Of a stretch of 64,000 nucleotides of DNA, positions 22,112 through 36,500 are shown in pieces; position 1 is the first letter of the stretch; each line of letters starts with the position of its first letter. The position numbers were made by a program, and so were the translations under genes. This DNA is from Bathymodiolus brooksi (taxonomy: Eukaryota > Mollusca > Bivalvia > Mytilida > Modiolidae), in the NCBI GenBank assembly GCA_963680875.1, contig OY804579.1, positions 18,709,804 to 18,773,803 on the forward strand, read 5' to 3'. The notes under the pieces were generated by a model. That model searched no databases and was not told the DNA's origin. It worked only from the letters and a program-made list of their open reading frames with translations.

Positions 22112-22408
22112 ATGGGCTCTCGTAATATGACATTAATTCTTAGTAGTTCACTGGCTATCCCCAACTATGTGGTTGGTGACAATTGCCAAATGTTTGGACA
22201 AACTTTGTCAGTGTTAGATAGCATAATGCTGTTGATAGCAATATACTATGTTTTCGATTTGGAATACCCAACAATGTATGTACAAATGGTGGGCATCATA
22301 CAACATTGGGTTGTTGGTGATGCCTATACAGAACAGAAGTGGTCGAATCTTATAAAATATTCAGACATGCTGTTAAAATCGTCTGATAAGCCAGATATAA
22401 GGGAATAA
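22112..22408 (+). CDS. 98-aa hypothetical ORF (copy 3)
   Basis: Intact. The hydrophobic core SVLDSIMLLIAIYYVFDLEY is unchanged from copy 1, while the C-terminal third differs (EQKWSNLIKYSDMLLKSS). Same upstream in-frame stops as in the other copies. Confidence 0.45.
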   Translation: MGSRNMTLILSSSLAIPNYVVGDNCQMFGQTLSVLDSIMLLIAIYYVFDLEYPTMYVQMVGIIQHWVVGDAYTEQKWSNLIKYSDMLLKSSDKPDIRE

Positions 22409-22738
22409 TCTTGGAAATTCTAACCTGTAGAGACAATATACATAACAAAAATTATAGATTTTTTTCATGACTGCATGTCTTACAAGTTTTACGAATATTA
22501 CGAATTTCCGCCAAATCCTTGAAGGCGATCAGAGTTTTTATATTGTAAATAATTACAACTGATCCTTTTAATATTTGTATCATTATATATATGTGTTAAA
22601 TCGTCTCTCATAACTCAACAGTAAGTGGCTTTTGTATTGTAATTATGTGTATTATTTTGTGTAATTGTTTGTCTTTTATTTGTACAAAAGGCGAGACGTA
22701 AATAAAATATTGAATCTGAATCTGTCAAATGATGGGCA

Positions 22739-23585
22739 ATACATGTTTAGGCCACATTACATTGGGGCGAAATATGGCTTCATTAGAGGCATAAAATGGA
22801 GCGGGGACAATGCATACAATGGGGCGAAATTTACCTGTGAAATACCTTAATCATAATGATACCTTGTTAATTAAACAGTGCTTATGTGAACACTTCTTAC
22901 ATGGTTCGTAACCTTCTGAACACATTTATTTCAAATAACTATTTGTCTTCATACAAGATGGACTTGCAAATTGTGAAAACCCAAATCCAGGTTCCATGTG
23001 TTTTAAAATGAAAACTAATATTTCGCTGTAATTTTTATTGTATTAAATAAAATGAAATTTTAAGATTTATTCTATCATATTGATGTAGCATTAAGGAGTA
23101 TATTGTACAAATCATAATTTATGTCATACATTATGATACAGGCCATAATATAACCGAACAATTGTTAATTGTATTAATAATCGTTAAGCTTTAAACTTTA
23201 AAATTGGTATTTGTTGCTGCTACGCTATAAGCATGCAGCAGAAAGGAGTATCGTGTACAAATCATAATTCATTTCATACATAGGCCATGATATAACTGAA
23301 CAATTGCTAATTATATTGATTAAATCTTTAAATTTTAAACTTGAAAATTGGTATTTGTTACTGTTACGCTTATAAGCAGTATTCATCTCATACATGTATT
23401 ATCATATACAACTTGTTAATTTTGCTTGCCATGATATACACCGTAGCTTAATATTAATTATAGTAATTTAAACCGCCCCTTTTTATATTTTCTCATTCGC
23501 CCCAAGGTATACATTTGCACGCCCCATTGTATTGTTTTTTGTCGCCTCAATTTATAAAATTCCGCCCCAACGTTAAATGTCGAAT
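22739..23585. mobile_element. Foldback/MITE-like element with CGCCCCA-rich ends (copy 3)
   Basis: As at 4250-5095; here the left GGGGCG motifs are more regular (ACATTGGGGCGAAATATGG, ACAATGGGGCGAAATTTAC). Confidence 0.5.
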
Positions 23586-24037
23586 GTTTATACATAATAT
23601 TGATTCGAGCTTATACCGGTGGTCTTTATTCTTTTCCTTAAACTTGTGTCCTTGACAATTGGTATTGCTGTATGGAGATCAAATAAACCATAGAGTTACG
23701 AAATGCTTTCTTAAAAGATATCAGTTTTGTTTTTATCATTATTTCGATGGGGCTTTATACCACTTTTATCATTTATTGGTTATATTGTGACAATCTATTG
23801 TAGTAGAAGAGTCAACCCGAGTTACTTATGGGAGAACTTCTTATCTTGACTAATTAAGTTGTTTTTGCAGAACCACTGATCCTGCTTAATTAAGCAACTA
23901 GCAAACTTTATCATAAAGAGTATAAGTTGAGTGTGCCCTTAATGTGATATTAAACTGGGACATTTACTCATTTGGATCGTCTACAGTTACAGCGATCTAT
24001 ACAGATGGAAAAATAAAGACCATTCAGATTTTTCACA

Positions 24038-24315
24038 AGATTACTTTTAAACATGTTAATGTGTGAATTAAGTGTTGCACGGAATTTAAACATGTTAGTG
24101 TGAATAATTCAACACATTAACATGTTTAAAAAATAAACCTAATGTTAAGCATAATTAACACCACTGTTTTGAAAACAACACATTAACATGTAACAAAAAT
24201 AACACCAGTGTTAAAGATTTTTTACACTAGCATTCTCAAAATAACACTTTAACCTGTGTATTAAGTGTTGCAAAAAGGTGTTAATAACAGCGTTGAATTA
24301 TTAACACTTGTCTTT
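24038..24315. repeat. GTGTTAA/TTAACAC motif cluster (copy 3)
   Basis: As at 5550-5858, about 30 bp shorter at its left side. Confidence 0.6.
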
Positions 24316-24565
24316 ACAGTGTGGTTTCTAAACGTTGAAATCATTATGAAGATGGAAATTGAAATATTTATATATAATTTTTCATATCTGAATAAACCAA
24401 TGGAATGATTTCATTGATTGCACCACAATGCTTGAAGGTACATCCTCTCCCACCGCATCACATCAAATGTAATTATTCATAAAGAACAATGAAGACTTAA
24501 CATACACAACGAGATGCATTGAAACACATGGGTTAAGATTGGGAAAAATTGTCTTGTATCATAGT

Positions 24566-27500
24566 TTAGAGTAAATGACATTTTCCACTTCCCGTCTTCT
24601 TTGGAGGAATTATCACTGCCCGTATTGCTTCATCAAAAGCAGTCTCAAGTCCTTTATGTGTTGTTGCTGAACATTCCACATACTTAACAGCACCGACTTT
24701 GCCTGCCATTGCAAGTCCTTGATTATATGAAACAAATGCAGGTCTTTTATCAGAGTTTTTACTTTTTACTGTCTCTTTATCATCACGAAGATCCATTTTA
24801 GTTCCTACAAGTATTGTTGGTGTGTCTGGACAATGATGTCGAATTTCTGGATACCACTGAAATCATTTAAAATAATGAAAAAAATAACTTGCAACTTAAT
24901 GAGTGACTGATTGTTGCTTTACGTCAATTCAGCAATTTTGCAGCTAGAACAAGTTAATTTTCAATGAGATGATGATGAGGTCCGCTTTGTTCTAGACCAA
25001 CACGCTGGGTTGGATTTTCATAGTGCTAGCTCACTGAAACAACAGTCCACGGGTAGACATGTCGCTCCACTCAGACACATTATTCTGATTCCGAGTCTTT
25101 GCTCTTTCTCCTTAATGCTGCGTGCTTAGCGGAGAAGCAACAAACACAAATTTTGTAGTCTTTGATCCGTCCGGAATTTGCAGCTTAAATTAAAACAACA
25201 AATAAAACATTCAGCTGCACTATTAGTATATGTACTATTGAAACAGTCATGAATAAGGTTGCCTTAACAGCGATCATGGCGCTAAGAAAAACATATGTTT
25301 AATGGATCCGAAACAGCAATGACATCTTGATTGATTGATCTTACATTTTAAGCACAATTATAAGCTCGCTTCGTTAAGCGAGCTATTTATGACTGGAACT
25401 TGGTAAAATTAAATCAATAAAGGAATAATGACGAATACCATTTACTAAAACAGAAATTCTTATCATCCATACACTATGGCTATGAAAAAGTTTCAACACA
25501 TCCGGGTTATCCATACCACTATGCCTATGAAAAAGCTTCAACACATCCGGGACATTCCGGTTCACTGCTTTTCGCGACACCCTCGGGAACTTATGAAAGA
25601 TGCGGTGTACGAAAGGTATCGAAGAGCGAAATACCGGTATTTCGTTGTTGCCTAATATTGTTTGCTTGTGAAATAAACATTAAATTTAATTCAACGTTCT
25701 TCTTTTTTGACGAAAATATACAAATTATTTGTTTGAAATGAATATTTAAAGAATTTTGTCTGTAAATTGAAACCGATAATTATCGAATCCTACACGGAAA
25801 GTAACGAGTCGCTAAAAATAACACGATTGCGCAACCCGATCGTCTGCTCTGGATTATTCATTTATTGCTAAAGCAAACGCAAGCTTATATTTATATTCGC
25901 TTAATCGCATCAGGTATTGATACAATACACAATTGCCCAAAATGTCTCAAAGAAAAACACTTTCAAACGTTCCGTTGACCCCCCAATTTACAACAAATGG
26001 TCCAAAGTTCAATCGGAATAAAAGCCAGGTGTTAAGCGGCCTTACTCTTTGGATTATTTCATGGCGTCTCATTGACATTGGCGATACCACTTCATTTTTA
26101 ACCTTTTCGAAGTTCTACTTAACTATATAATTTTATTCTACATTTACACATGGATCCTGGTGGTAAAATCTACACTATTGATGAGTTTAGATGTTGGAAA
26201 GTCGAGAATCTTGACGATGAGGTGTCTGACGAAAACAAGAACGAAAAGGAAGGATACCGGGTCGCTTCGCCCCAGAAAATGAGTCGATTCGCCCCACTTA
26301 ATCGCATACATGCCAACCCGCGAGAGATTAAAAGCGGTAGAGGGTCTGGGGTTTGCCACGCACCCCCCCCCCCCCCCAGAAAATTGTTTTTCAGAAGGAC
26401 GCAATATTCACCTAAGCTTTGGCATTTTGTAATTTGTAAATATTTTTATTATTCCGCGCATGCGCAAACACAAAAGTATTGAGTACTCTGAATGAGTTTT
26501 ATATACTATAACGAAGAAGATGGTGCATTCTGTTGCATTTTGGATATAAAATCTGTTCAGTCAAATCTTTAAATATAGTATGAAAAAACCATGAAAAAAT
26601 GGAAATTAGCATTTTACATATATACAAGTCAAACCTCGTTCCGTCGAACTCGGATGGGTCGAATACCATGGATGGCTCGAACTTATTTGAAAGTCCCGCC
26701 AATTTTCCATATATTTTTAAGCTAAAAAAAATCTTTCGCTCGAACACTGATACCTCGAACAGTCGAACTTAATAAATGGTCCCATCAATAATAGAGAATC
26801 ATAATAATATCACGAGTTTTACCATATCAAACTAGAACATCGCAATTTAATTGACAGATGTACGTTGAATGTGCTTACATACAAATGTATATATATATAT
26901 ATGATTAATTAATCTACTGGCTTGATAAATACACTTCAATATAAAATAGCGGGGTTATGTTACTTAAAATCATTTAATCCACGTCATCTCTTGTGTGTGT
27001 TACAATAAGATATCATCAATTATGAGTGCCTATTGTCGAGTATGTTTTACTATTAAAGCGGAAAAAACATTTCCTGGTTTATTGTTGAAAACAAGGAAGA
27101 TTTACTAATATATTTGAGATTTAAATCGCTTATTTTTCACAATTTTTTCACTTTCGCAGCTAAGTTGATAAAGAAAACCATGCTAATATTCACATATGAA
27201 TTTGTAAAGATGCGCTTCAACCTGGAAACGGAGAACCTCATATGCGCTTTCCACCTCCTAGAAACCCGGACAACCACTATCAATAGGACAGGCAAGCAGG
27301 AGAAGCGACTGATGAAAATGCCCCAAGGTCTAAAAAACAGAAACTTAATTTTTCAGAAATAAAATGTTTGTGGTATCAAGTCAAAACCTTTATTACTTAA
27401 ATTTATACAGTTAATTACAACACATGATATACAGTATGTATTTTTATAGAGAAAGAAACTGACAAATATGACATTTTAAATATCCCAGATTGTTTTAGCT

Positions 27501-30500
27501 ATGTTGCAAAAAATAGAACAATATTTAAGCATAAATCTGGAGGTATTGTTGTTGTATATAAAAAATCTTATTAAATTTATTAATATTAAATTTAAATTTA
27601 AGTATTTAATAATGACCTTTTATTGGGATGTGTATACACCCTACCTGAAAACTCTCTATATTCGTCAATAAATGCACTTTTTGATATTGAAAATGAATTA
27701 GTAAATTTTATAGAAAAAGACATGAAATGTGCACTTGTTGGAGATTTTAATGCTAAAACTGGGTTTTTTTGAAGATTTTTTCAGAACCAGATGAAACTTT
27801 TTTGAATATTATGGATGTAAATGTAGAAGATGGCCTATTTAGATATCATATTGCTATAGCTACCAAGTTTTACTTGATAATAATATTTCCTTAAAAAGAT
27901 ATACTCAGTACGAATGCAGACCAAATAATTGTGGACGAAAACTTTTAGAAATGTGTAAGTCTGCTTTGGCTATGTTTGAAAAGTATTGTCATCATTGGAA
28001 ATTGAAGGTTAACTTGCAAAAGACTAAAGTAATAATATTTTGTAAAAGAAAATAAAAAAATCAACCTATTTTTAAGCTATGCGGAGAGAATCTACAAATT
28101 GAAGACTCTTATTCATATCTAGGTGTTATATTTAATTATAACGGCTCTTTTGTGAAGGCAAGAGCTAAATTGATGGATCAAGCTCGCAAAGCTTTATATT
28201 GTTTGAATAGAAAATTGAGAAATATATTGATTCCAATAGATTTACAATTTAAATTGTTTGATACACTTATGCTCCAATACTTTCTTATGGCTCTGAAATA
28301 TGGGGTTATGAGAACACTAAGCAACTAGAAAAACTTCATCTTCAGTTCTGTAGAAATATTTTAGGTGTTAGAACCACTACTCCAAATTTTATGACATACG
28401 GAGAACCTGGTAGAATACCTATAGATATATTATGTATAAAATTAAGGATTGTAAATTTTTGGAATAGACTTATTTCAAACAAGAAGAAACTTAATTGTAT
28501 TTTATATAAGATTATGTTTAATTTGAGTATTATTGATAATGTTCAATTTAAGTGGCTAAATTTTATCAAATCAATTTTTGAGAAAACTGGGCTTAATTAT
28601 CTATGGGACCAACAACAGCCAGTTCATTCAGTGCAACTAAAATTTATTGTTAAGCAAAATCTGACTGATATATTCAAAACTGGTTTAACCAAATTGAGAA
28701 CTCTTCAAGGGGAGAATTTTATGCCATATTTATAAATGAATTTAATTTAGATAAATACTTATTAAAATTATTACCACATGAGAGAAACATGATAACAAAG
28801 CTTAGATGCAATAACATTAAGCTTCCAATAGAAACTGGAAGATGGTCGAATACTCCCAGAGAAGAACGTATTTGTCATCTGTGTAATGTTGGTTTAGGTA
28901 CTGAATTTCATTTTTTATTTGAATGTACCTCTGCTGATGTACAAAGGCTTAGATGTAAATTTATTCCAATTTATTATACTAGATATGCAAACATGTACAA
29001 AATGAAAGGCCTGTTATCTTTGTGTAATGTTAAGGTTCTGAAAAAATTGTCTTATTTATATCTAAATTGCAAAATGTTTTGTAATTATATTCTGAGGCTG
29101 TATTATTTTAGGTTAGTTATATCCGTCATTATGTAAAATATTTTGTATAATATTCCTCTTGTTACACTTGTATATATGTGTCCGAGTGAATAAAGAACTT
29201 GAACTTGAACTTAAATGATTAAATATTTTTTACGAGAAAGGCCAGTTTTACTGTGCATCAGTTATCATATATAGGTAATGAAACTGTCCCGGGTCAGAAC
29301 AAGATTTTTTTATGTCTAAAATTACGAGACCTCGGTGGCTCGAACTTCCGATAGCTCGAACATATTTTGACAGTACCTTCCAGTTCGAGCGAGCGATGTT
29401 TTACTGTATATATATATGCTTAGGAGTTATAAGTTCAAAATGTAGTGCTTCAAAACTTTATTTTAAATACAGTTTCTGATTGGTTTAATGATAAAGAATT
29501 GACCAATGGAAATCTCCGGTACAAATTTAAGAGGGAAACGATTACGGAAAGGGCCTAAATAATTTGGATTTGTACACATTTATACGTCTTAGAAATCTAC
29601 AAGAATAATCAACATGTGAACAATTCACGATAAAAAAAAAATTATATTTTTTTTTTAAATCGGTAGGAAAACATCGAAAATCGGTAGGCGGTAGAAGACT
29701 TAAAAAATCGGTAGACTACCGCGTAAATCGGTAGAGTTGGCATGTATGCATACATGCCAACCTTCGAGAGACTAAAAGCGGTAGAGGGTCTAGGGTTTGC
29801 CACGCACCCCCCCCCCCCCGAAAATTGTTTTTCAGAAGGACGCAAAATGGTGCATTCTGTTGCATTTTGGAAATAAAATCTGTTTAGTCAAATCTTTAAA
29901 TATAGTATGAAAAAATGGAAATTAGCATTTTACATATATACAAGTCAAACCTCGTTCCCTCGAAATCGGATGGCTCGAACTTATTTGAAAGTCCCGCCAA
30001 TTTTCCATATATTTTTAAGCTAAAAAAAATCTTTCGCTCGAACACTGATTACTGTATCGCATTGTTCAAAGACATTTTACAAATTTAAGCAGGTGTCAAA
30101 CAATTTACTTTATAATGATTTTATTGTCAATATATATAATATATACAATTGGATTTATTACTAGTCCCTCTCCATACAAATACAGTAATAGCATAAACAA
30201 AACAAATCAAATGACATCAAATGTACAGCCACAGGCTATATCAATAATTAGTAAATTACTGTAGTAAGCAAAATCATGTCAAATTAAGCATACATGTTAA
30301 ATATTGTTTTAACATTTAACAGAAAAAAAGGAGGGGGGTGGTAAAACTAATAAATTGTGTTGAGATAATATCAGGGTTGGGGATAATTAATTATTAAATC
30401 TACAAGTTTGTCGAATAAATTTTTGCACTGATTTCAACAATAAAGTATTCAATTCTTCACTAATTTCATTACATCCAAAGAGTATATATTCTATAGAGAA

Positions 30501-33500
30501 GGGAACAATGTTATTAAAATGGTTAAACAGAGAAGTTCTATCGTGTTGATAAAGTGGACAATCAAGAAAAAAATGAATAGCATCCTCAAATAAATGACCA
30601 CATACACAACGTGGATCATTCTTCAAATTTACTCTATATAAATCGGCATTAAGGCCACTACATCTACATTGTATGTCTTAGCTTAGTATGTATTATGTTA
30701 GTTTTCCTATCGCCAATATTGTAAAATGAAGCCACCAGAATTTGGACAGCCTGAATTGTCAAACAATGAAAGTGAAGCCATGCATAATATTAAACACGTC
30801 AAGAAAGCATGTTAATTATGAGGAAGACAAAAATAAAGTACCCATGAACAAGCCTTACAACATCCAAAATACGAATATTTGCAATGGTATTTTCCATATT
30901 TCATTTTTTAAAGCACTATTAATCAATGAGGGTAAAACGACCCGGGGCGAACGGGAATAGGGAAATAACGACTCACGGGGCGAAACGACGCCAACGGCCT
31001 TCAGGCTTGTGTTGTCGGCAGGTAAGTTAAACTTGCCTTTGGTGCCATCACAAGATTATGTTTTACAAGATAACAAGAGGTGCTACGACAAAATTTTGAG
31101 TGACTGGAATTTCAGACTCCCTTCATTGGGCTTCAAATGTATTCAGGTAGGCTTGAATGAACATGATTGATGGTATTCAATTTTGGACACCAATTTTATT
31201 TTGCAGACATAAAACAGTTCTTGTTAGCCCATGGTCTGAATATTTTTAAGTGGGTGGTTGCAGGAGGCAAATTTCCTAAAAACGAAGTCGAACAACAACA
31301 ACTTATGTATTTTAAGAACAAAGTGTTCACCATCACAGACACTGGATGACAACCTCCACAATGCATAGATATTGCAGCAAAGAAGATGATGGTTTGACAG
31401 AAGGAGCTTATTGTTCTTGCACTACAGGGTATGAAATTTATGCATGTTTTTTTTATTCTCTATATCGTGTCTATGCAGTGCCAATTCAGGACCATTAGAT
31501 AATAACAGAAGGGATTGCAACTATTCTTGGCTGAAATGTTCCTAACAAATTCATGACAAAATGTTGTAGTTACTATGGTGTCAATGAATCAGTACATTTC
31601 TATAATGTTTGAGAGATGTCAGTTCAAATCTCTCTGGAAGCTAATGATCTGCATACAGGTACATATTGGGTTTGTCAACTACTAACAATTACAATATATG
31701 TATATACATTGTAGCTTCTATAGTGCAAGGTAGTACGTTTCAATAATGTTGAAAAGATGTCAGGTCAAAGCTGACTGGAAGCTAATCTATGGGTTTATTT
31801 TAATATATGCTTGATCATGTTGACTGCATTAACTAACTTGGACACAAGTCCCTAGCTTAATGAAAGTTTTGAAGAACTACTCCTTTTTCAATGCGACCGC
31901 AAAAATGTTGTGTAATAGTTAGCATGCTCACCTAGAATGTGGTAGATCCATGAGTTCTAGTCCCTGTCTAGTCAAACCAAAGATTATAATATTGGTAAGA
32001 ATGCAGCATTAAGGAGTAAGAACAAAAACTGGTCGAGTCAGAATAATGTTTCAGAGTGGAACGACATACAGGTATCTACCCACAGACTGTTGTTTCAATG
32101 AACTACATTTTGTAGCACTCTAAAAATCCAACTAAGGGTGTTGGTATTTTCATTTTTTGTATCTAAATGTTTCCTGTTGCTCATGCTTAAATAGTTTACA
32201 CATCACATGTTATAGTTTATGTTTCTTGTTTAAAAATTCTATGAATAGAATGTTTTTATCCCCCATATGTCATGAGTGTTGTTTTTCATGTAGCATTATT
32301 GAATATTTTGGGCTTTGTTCATTTACCTGAGAAAGTCTTAGACAAATATTTTGAAATTAAAGGAGTTTTGAACCTTATTACATGTATGGGTTTTTTTGGG
32401 GAGGGGGTGTGGAACTTTTGTCAGATTTTTGAACTTCTCAATTCAATAACTAAAGGATACAGAAAATTGCACTGTCCCCCAATATTAACTTTTTGATGTT
32501 AAAAGCAATATAATTTTCATTCAATCATTAACTTAAGACTTAATCAGGATGAGGGGAATTTGTTTTATTACCCATTCTTCAATGTTCCAGTTCATAGTTT
32601 TGTTATTTTACAACATTGTTATTATACATGTAGCTGACCTTTTAATAATGTTTTGTTTTTGCAATAAATATTTTCTTGTTAATGAATATTTGTTTAATTT
32701 TTGTGCTCTATAATTTACAAAAGTTATCAAGTTGAATCATTTACAAAGTACATGTGCCTGTACATATTTTGCCCAACCAAGACTGACTTGTTCCTGAATT
32801 TAGCACTTTTTCCATACTAATCTTTATATGTTATTATTGGTCCCCTGACATTGGCATAAACAAGAAAGGATGGAGTGCCTCACAAACAGAAACCACACCA
32901 TAATAATGTGCTTGACATACATGTAAGAATGGAACATGACTGTTAATGTATAGCCCTGTATCAGGGCATACTATTTAACCCCTGTCTGTCCCTCCCTAGT
33001 GTGTTTAATGCACAAATACTAAAGGTGTGCATTCTGACAGGATTTTGACTTCTAAAAAATCACAAAATGATATATAGTTGAACTAAGTCATTTTTAAGTT
33101 AGTACATCTAAAGTGTCTTACACACACACACTTTATACATTCTCTAACAAAAGGGGCACACCAGTTTTAAGTTGGGCCTTTTAAAAAGTTTTATTTGATG
33201 CTCCATAATATGATAATTTACAAATTGCATGTTTAATGTGATATAAATATGATAAACTATAAAACTATACAGAAGTCTAACATAATACCAACTTTAAAAC
33301 ATTAACATTACAAAGCTGGTTTTTGTACAAATACCTGCCAGTCGCTTAGGGGGAAAAAGACTTCTTTTGATTTCCCTTATTTATAAGGACCCCCCCTTTT
33401 ATAGGATAGTCGGACAACAAAATATACAAGAATTAGATTAATTTTCTTCAAGTTAATCGATACGTACCCGCTAGGATGATATATTTTATTTATTCTTGCA

Positions 33501-36500
33501 GGTCTAGGATATTTTGTAAACAGTACTATTTGCGTGGTTGTGTCACAATATCCTTGGAAGTTGGAACTACTACATGTATCCTACAATAGCTGAATATTCA
33601 CACGATCTCTCATTATTTTCAAGTTCTACGGGATACATGTAGTCATAAATTATTTTCCTAACCAACAAATTCACGAAAACTTCCTTACGACCGTGACGAT
33701 ATGTGCATAACTGCCACGATGAATAAACTGCGACACCGTGTTTACAAATGCAATGACGTCTTGTTTACGTTTTTTTTTACTCCGATTGACCTTTGAACCA
33801 TAATGGCGGCAGTAACGTGAAATTGGTAACCGATAATTATCGAATCCTACACGGAAAGTAACGAGTCGCTAAAAATAACACGATTGCGCAACCCGATCGT
33901 CTGCTCTGGATTATTCCTAGAGCAAACTCAGGCTTATATTTATATTCGCTTAATTGCATCAGGTATTGATAAAATACACAAATGCCCAAAATGTCTCAAA
34001 GAAAAACACTTTCAAAACCTTATGCATATGTCAGAAGGTAGCAGGTCAAATCGACCCCAAACCAAATCGGTCCCAAGTCAAATTGGCCCCAAGTCAAATC
34101 GGCCCCAGTCAAATCGGCCCCAAGTCAAATCGGCCCCAGATCAAATCATTGTATTATTATGGTTTTTTTTATTGTTTCACTCCTTTTTTCACACCGGGAA
34201 ATCACATGTCCGCCAATATTGTTGTTTACTATTGTCAACATGCAAAGTTAAATATTTCTTAAATAGTTTGGACACTATTCAGCAAAATATTTAAATACAT
34301 CCAATACGTTTTAATTATTGAAGAATTAAAACTGTCTAGTAAGTACAGTTGTGTTTTGTACCAGTAAATGTTTACCATTGATACGAAAATAAACTAAATA
34401 TAAACGTCTGACTATATCTCGCCATGCTTAAAATAATCAATAATCTTGCCGATAAAATTTCAGTGTCTGCATATATATGATGCACATTTCCTCCATGTAC
34501 ATTGGCCATGAGGAGGACTTTAATTTCATTTTGTTTAATTATTTCCAGTCTAAATGCCCTTTAGGCACCGGCCCTTGATGACCTCTGTATATGGATGGCA
34601 TTGCTCTCATGCATGTACATTGGTCATGGGGAGGACGCTGGATATTGCCGTCTGTCATTGAATTAGCACCTTGTAAATATAAAAGGGTTTATTTCTATTT
34701 CAGCACATTTTACGCGTGACGGTACTTTTAATACCCTTTTAATCCAGAGACTGTTTCGATTTGATGTAATCTAATCTATAGATGGGGTTAGTTTTTTGTG
34801 TGATTGACCCTATTCCATTGACTGCATATACTGCCTTTAATTGTAATATCGGATTATTTTAACAAAAGAATCCGCTCATCAAGAAAATTTAAATTGTACA
34901 TCTCTTAACCAAAAATATTAATTTATATTACATAAAAAAAATTTATTTATTCTTTTTTTATTTTTATTTTTTGGGGCCGATTTGACTTTCATTTTAAGGC
35001 CGATTTGACTTGGGGCCGATATGACTTGGGGCCGATTTGACTTGGGCCGATTTGACTGGGGCTGATTTGACTGGGGCCGATTTGACTTGGGGTCGATTTC
35101 ACTGGAAATCTGTCAGAAACCCAGTATGGATAGAAACTGCTATTTGATTGTTTTTTGTTGTTGTATATATGTCATACAGTGATACATAGAAAGTTGCAAA
35201 ATGTTGTGTACATGAAAAAAAATTGATGTTAAAAAAAAGGAGGCATGGGCAATCAGAAGCACCATAGGGTCCTGTCCACAAGTACCTGTGATCTTGAAGA
35301 GTGTCTCAGACCCTATGTTATGTGCAACATTTACATACTCTATTATGTCTACTGGTGGTCACTAGTAAACCCAATTTCTATTTTCAGGCAAAGTTGGTAA
35401 ATAATTATATGTACATAAGCATTAAGTTTTGCATATGTTTGTTCATCCAAGACTAAGAATATCTAATTAGTGATTAGCTTCGCGAGCTTTCCAGGCAGTG
35501 CCTGTTTCATATTAATGTAATTATTAATTAAACGAAAGTTCTCCTCCCATGGACATATGTGATCTTAACTGATTGTGGATATCATTGTTTAGACCCTTTG
35601 GTTGTGATCTTAACTGATTGTGGCTATCATTGCTTAAACCCTTTGATTGTTGTCTTAACTGATTGTGGCTATCATTGTTTAGACGTTTGGTTGTGGTCTT
35701 AATTGATTGCGGCTATCATTGTTTAGACCCTTTGGTTGTGGTCTTATCTGATTGTGGCTATCATTGTTTAGACCCTTTGGTTGTCGTCTTAACTGATTGC
35801 GGCTATTATTGCTTAGACCCTTTGGTTGTGGTCTTAACTGATTGTGGCTATCATTATTTAGACCCTTTGGTTTATCTGCTTACAAAGACTTTAAAATATT
35901 TGACCTTCCAATCTTCTGATTATGAGCGCACATGATGAAGGTTATTCCATAATAGATTAGTTCAATTTCTAGGACTGAGGGATACCTTTTGTTCAATTTC
36001 CAGGACTGAGCGATACCTGTTGTTCAATTTCCAGGACTGAGCGATACCTGTTGTTCAATTTCCAGGACTGAGCGATACCTGTTGTTCAATTTCCAGGACT
36101 GAGGGATACCTGTTGTTCACTGTTCAGGACTGATGGATACCTGTTGTTCAATGCTCATCACTGGGGATAGCTGTCGTTTGTAATACTTTGTCTTCTATAT
36201 TCTGAAAACTTGCTGGACTTTCCTGCGAAAAACACACAAGAAATACTTCCTGAAAAAAAGAATTAATTGGTTACAATTTCTCAATGAGTAAAGTTGCAGG
36301 GCGACCTTTTTGTGTGTACACCAATACGCTTTTCCTCCAAGCTATTTTACGGGTGTCACATGCGAAGCAGGCATTGCTTATCCTTCGGGAGCACCTGGGT
36401 TCACCCCCGGATTTTAGTGGGGTTCATGTTGCTCCAGTTTTCCGTGTAATGTTTTGTAGATGGTCGTTCGTCCTTTTATCTTTTATCTTTTGACCATTGT

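Larger units (their letters stand above)
25361..35515. mobile_element. Composite insertion of about 10 kb in intron 4 of copy 3
   Basis: Sequence absent from the other copies, inserted between CACAATTATA and ATTAATGTAATTATTAA. The left border is a hairpin (AGCTCGCTT-CGTT-AAGCGAGCT, 25363-25384); the right border has TTAGCTTCGCGAGCT and a CAGGCAGTGCCTG palindrome (35490-35505). Shared AGCTCGC/GCGAGCT ends could be short terminal inverted repeats. About 45 bp of the host site is lost. Contents are listed separately. Whether it arrived as one unit is unknown. Confidence 0.5.

Noticed and set aside
26150..26482. 110-codon ORF beginning [13 protein letters not shown] as a complete gene
   Set aside because: After about 35 residues it crosses a GGGGCG patch and a C-run that recur elsewhere as non-coding repeat; at most a fragment.
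32272..32496. 74-codon ORF in the insertion
   Set aside because: AT-rich, no recognisable motif, single copy, no splice or start evidence.
25768..34012. LTR retrotransposon bounded by the 200-bp direct repeats
   Set aside because: No TG...CA ends, primer-binding site, polypurine tract or gag/pol between them; the interior is made of unrelated elements.
33884..34294. ORF of 136 codons with [16 protein letters not shown] repeats
   Set aside because: Its repeats are the translation of the foldback element's 17-bp tandem termini; no start context or conservation.
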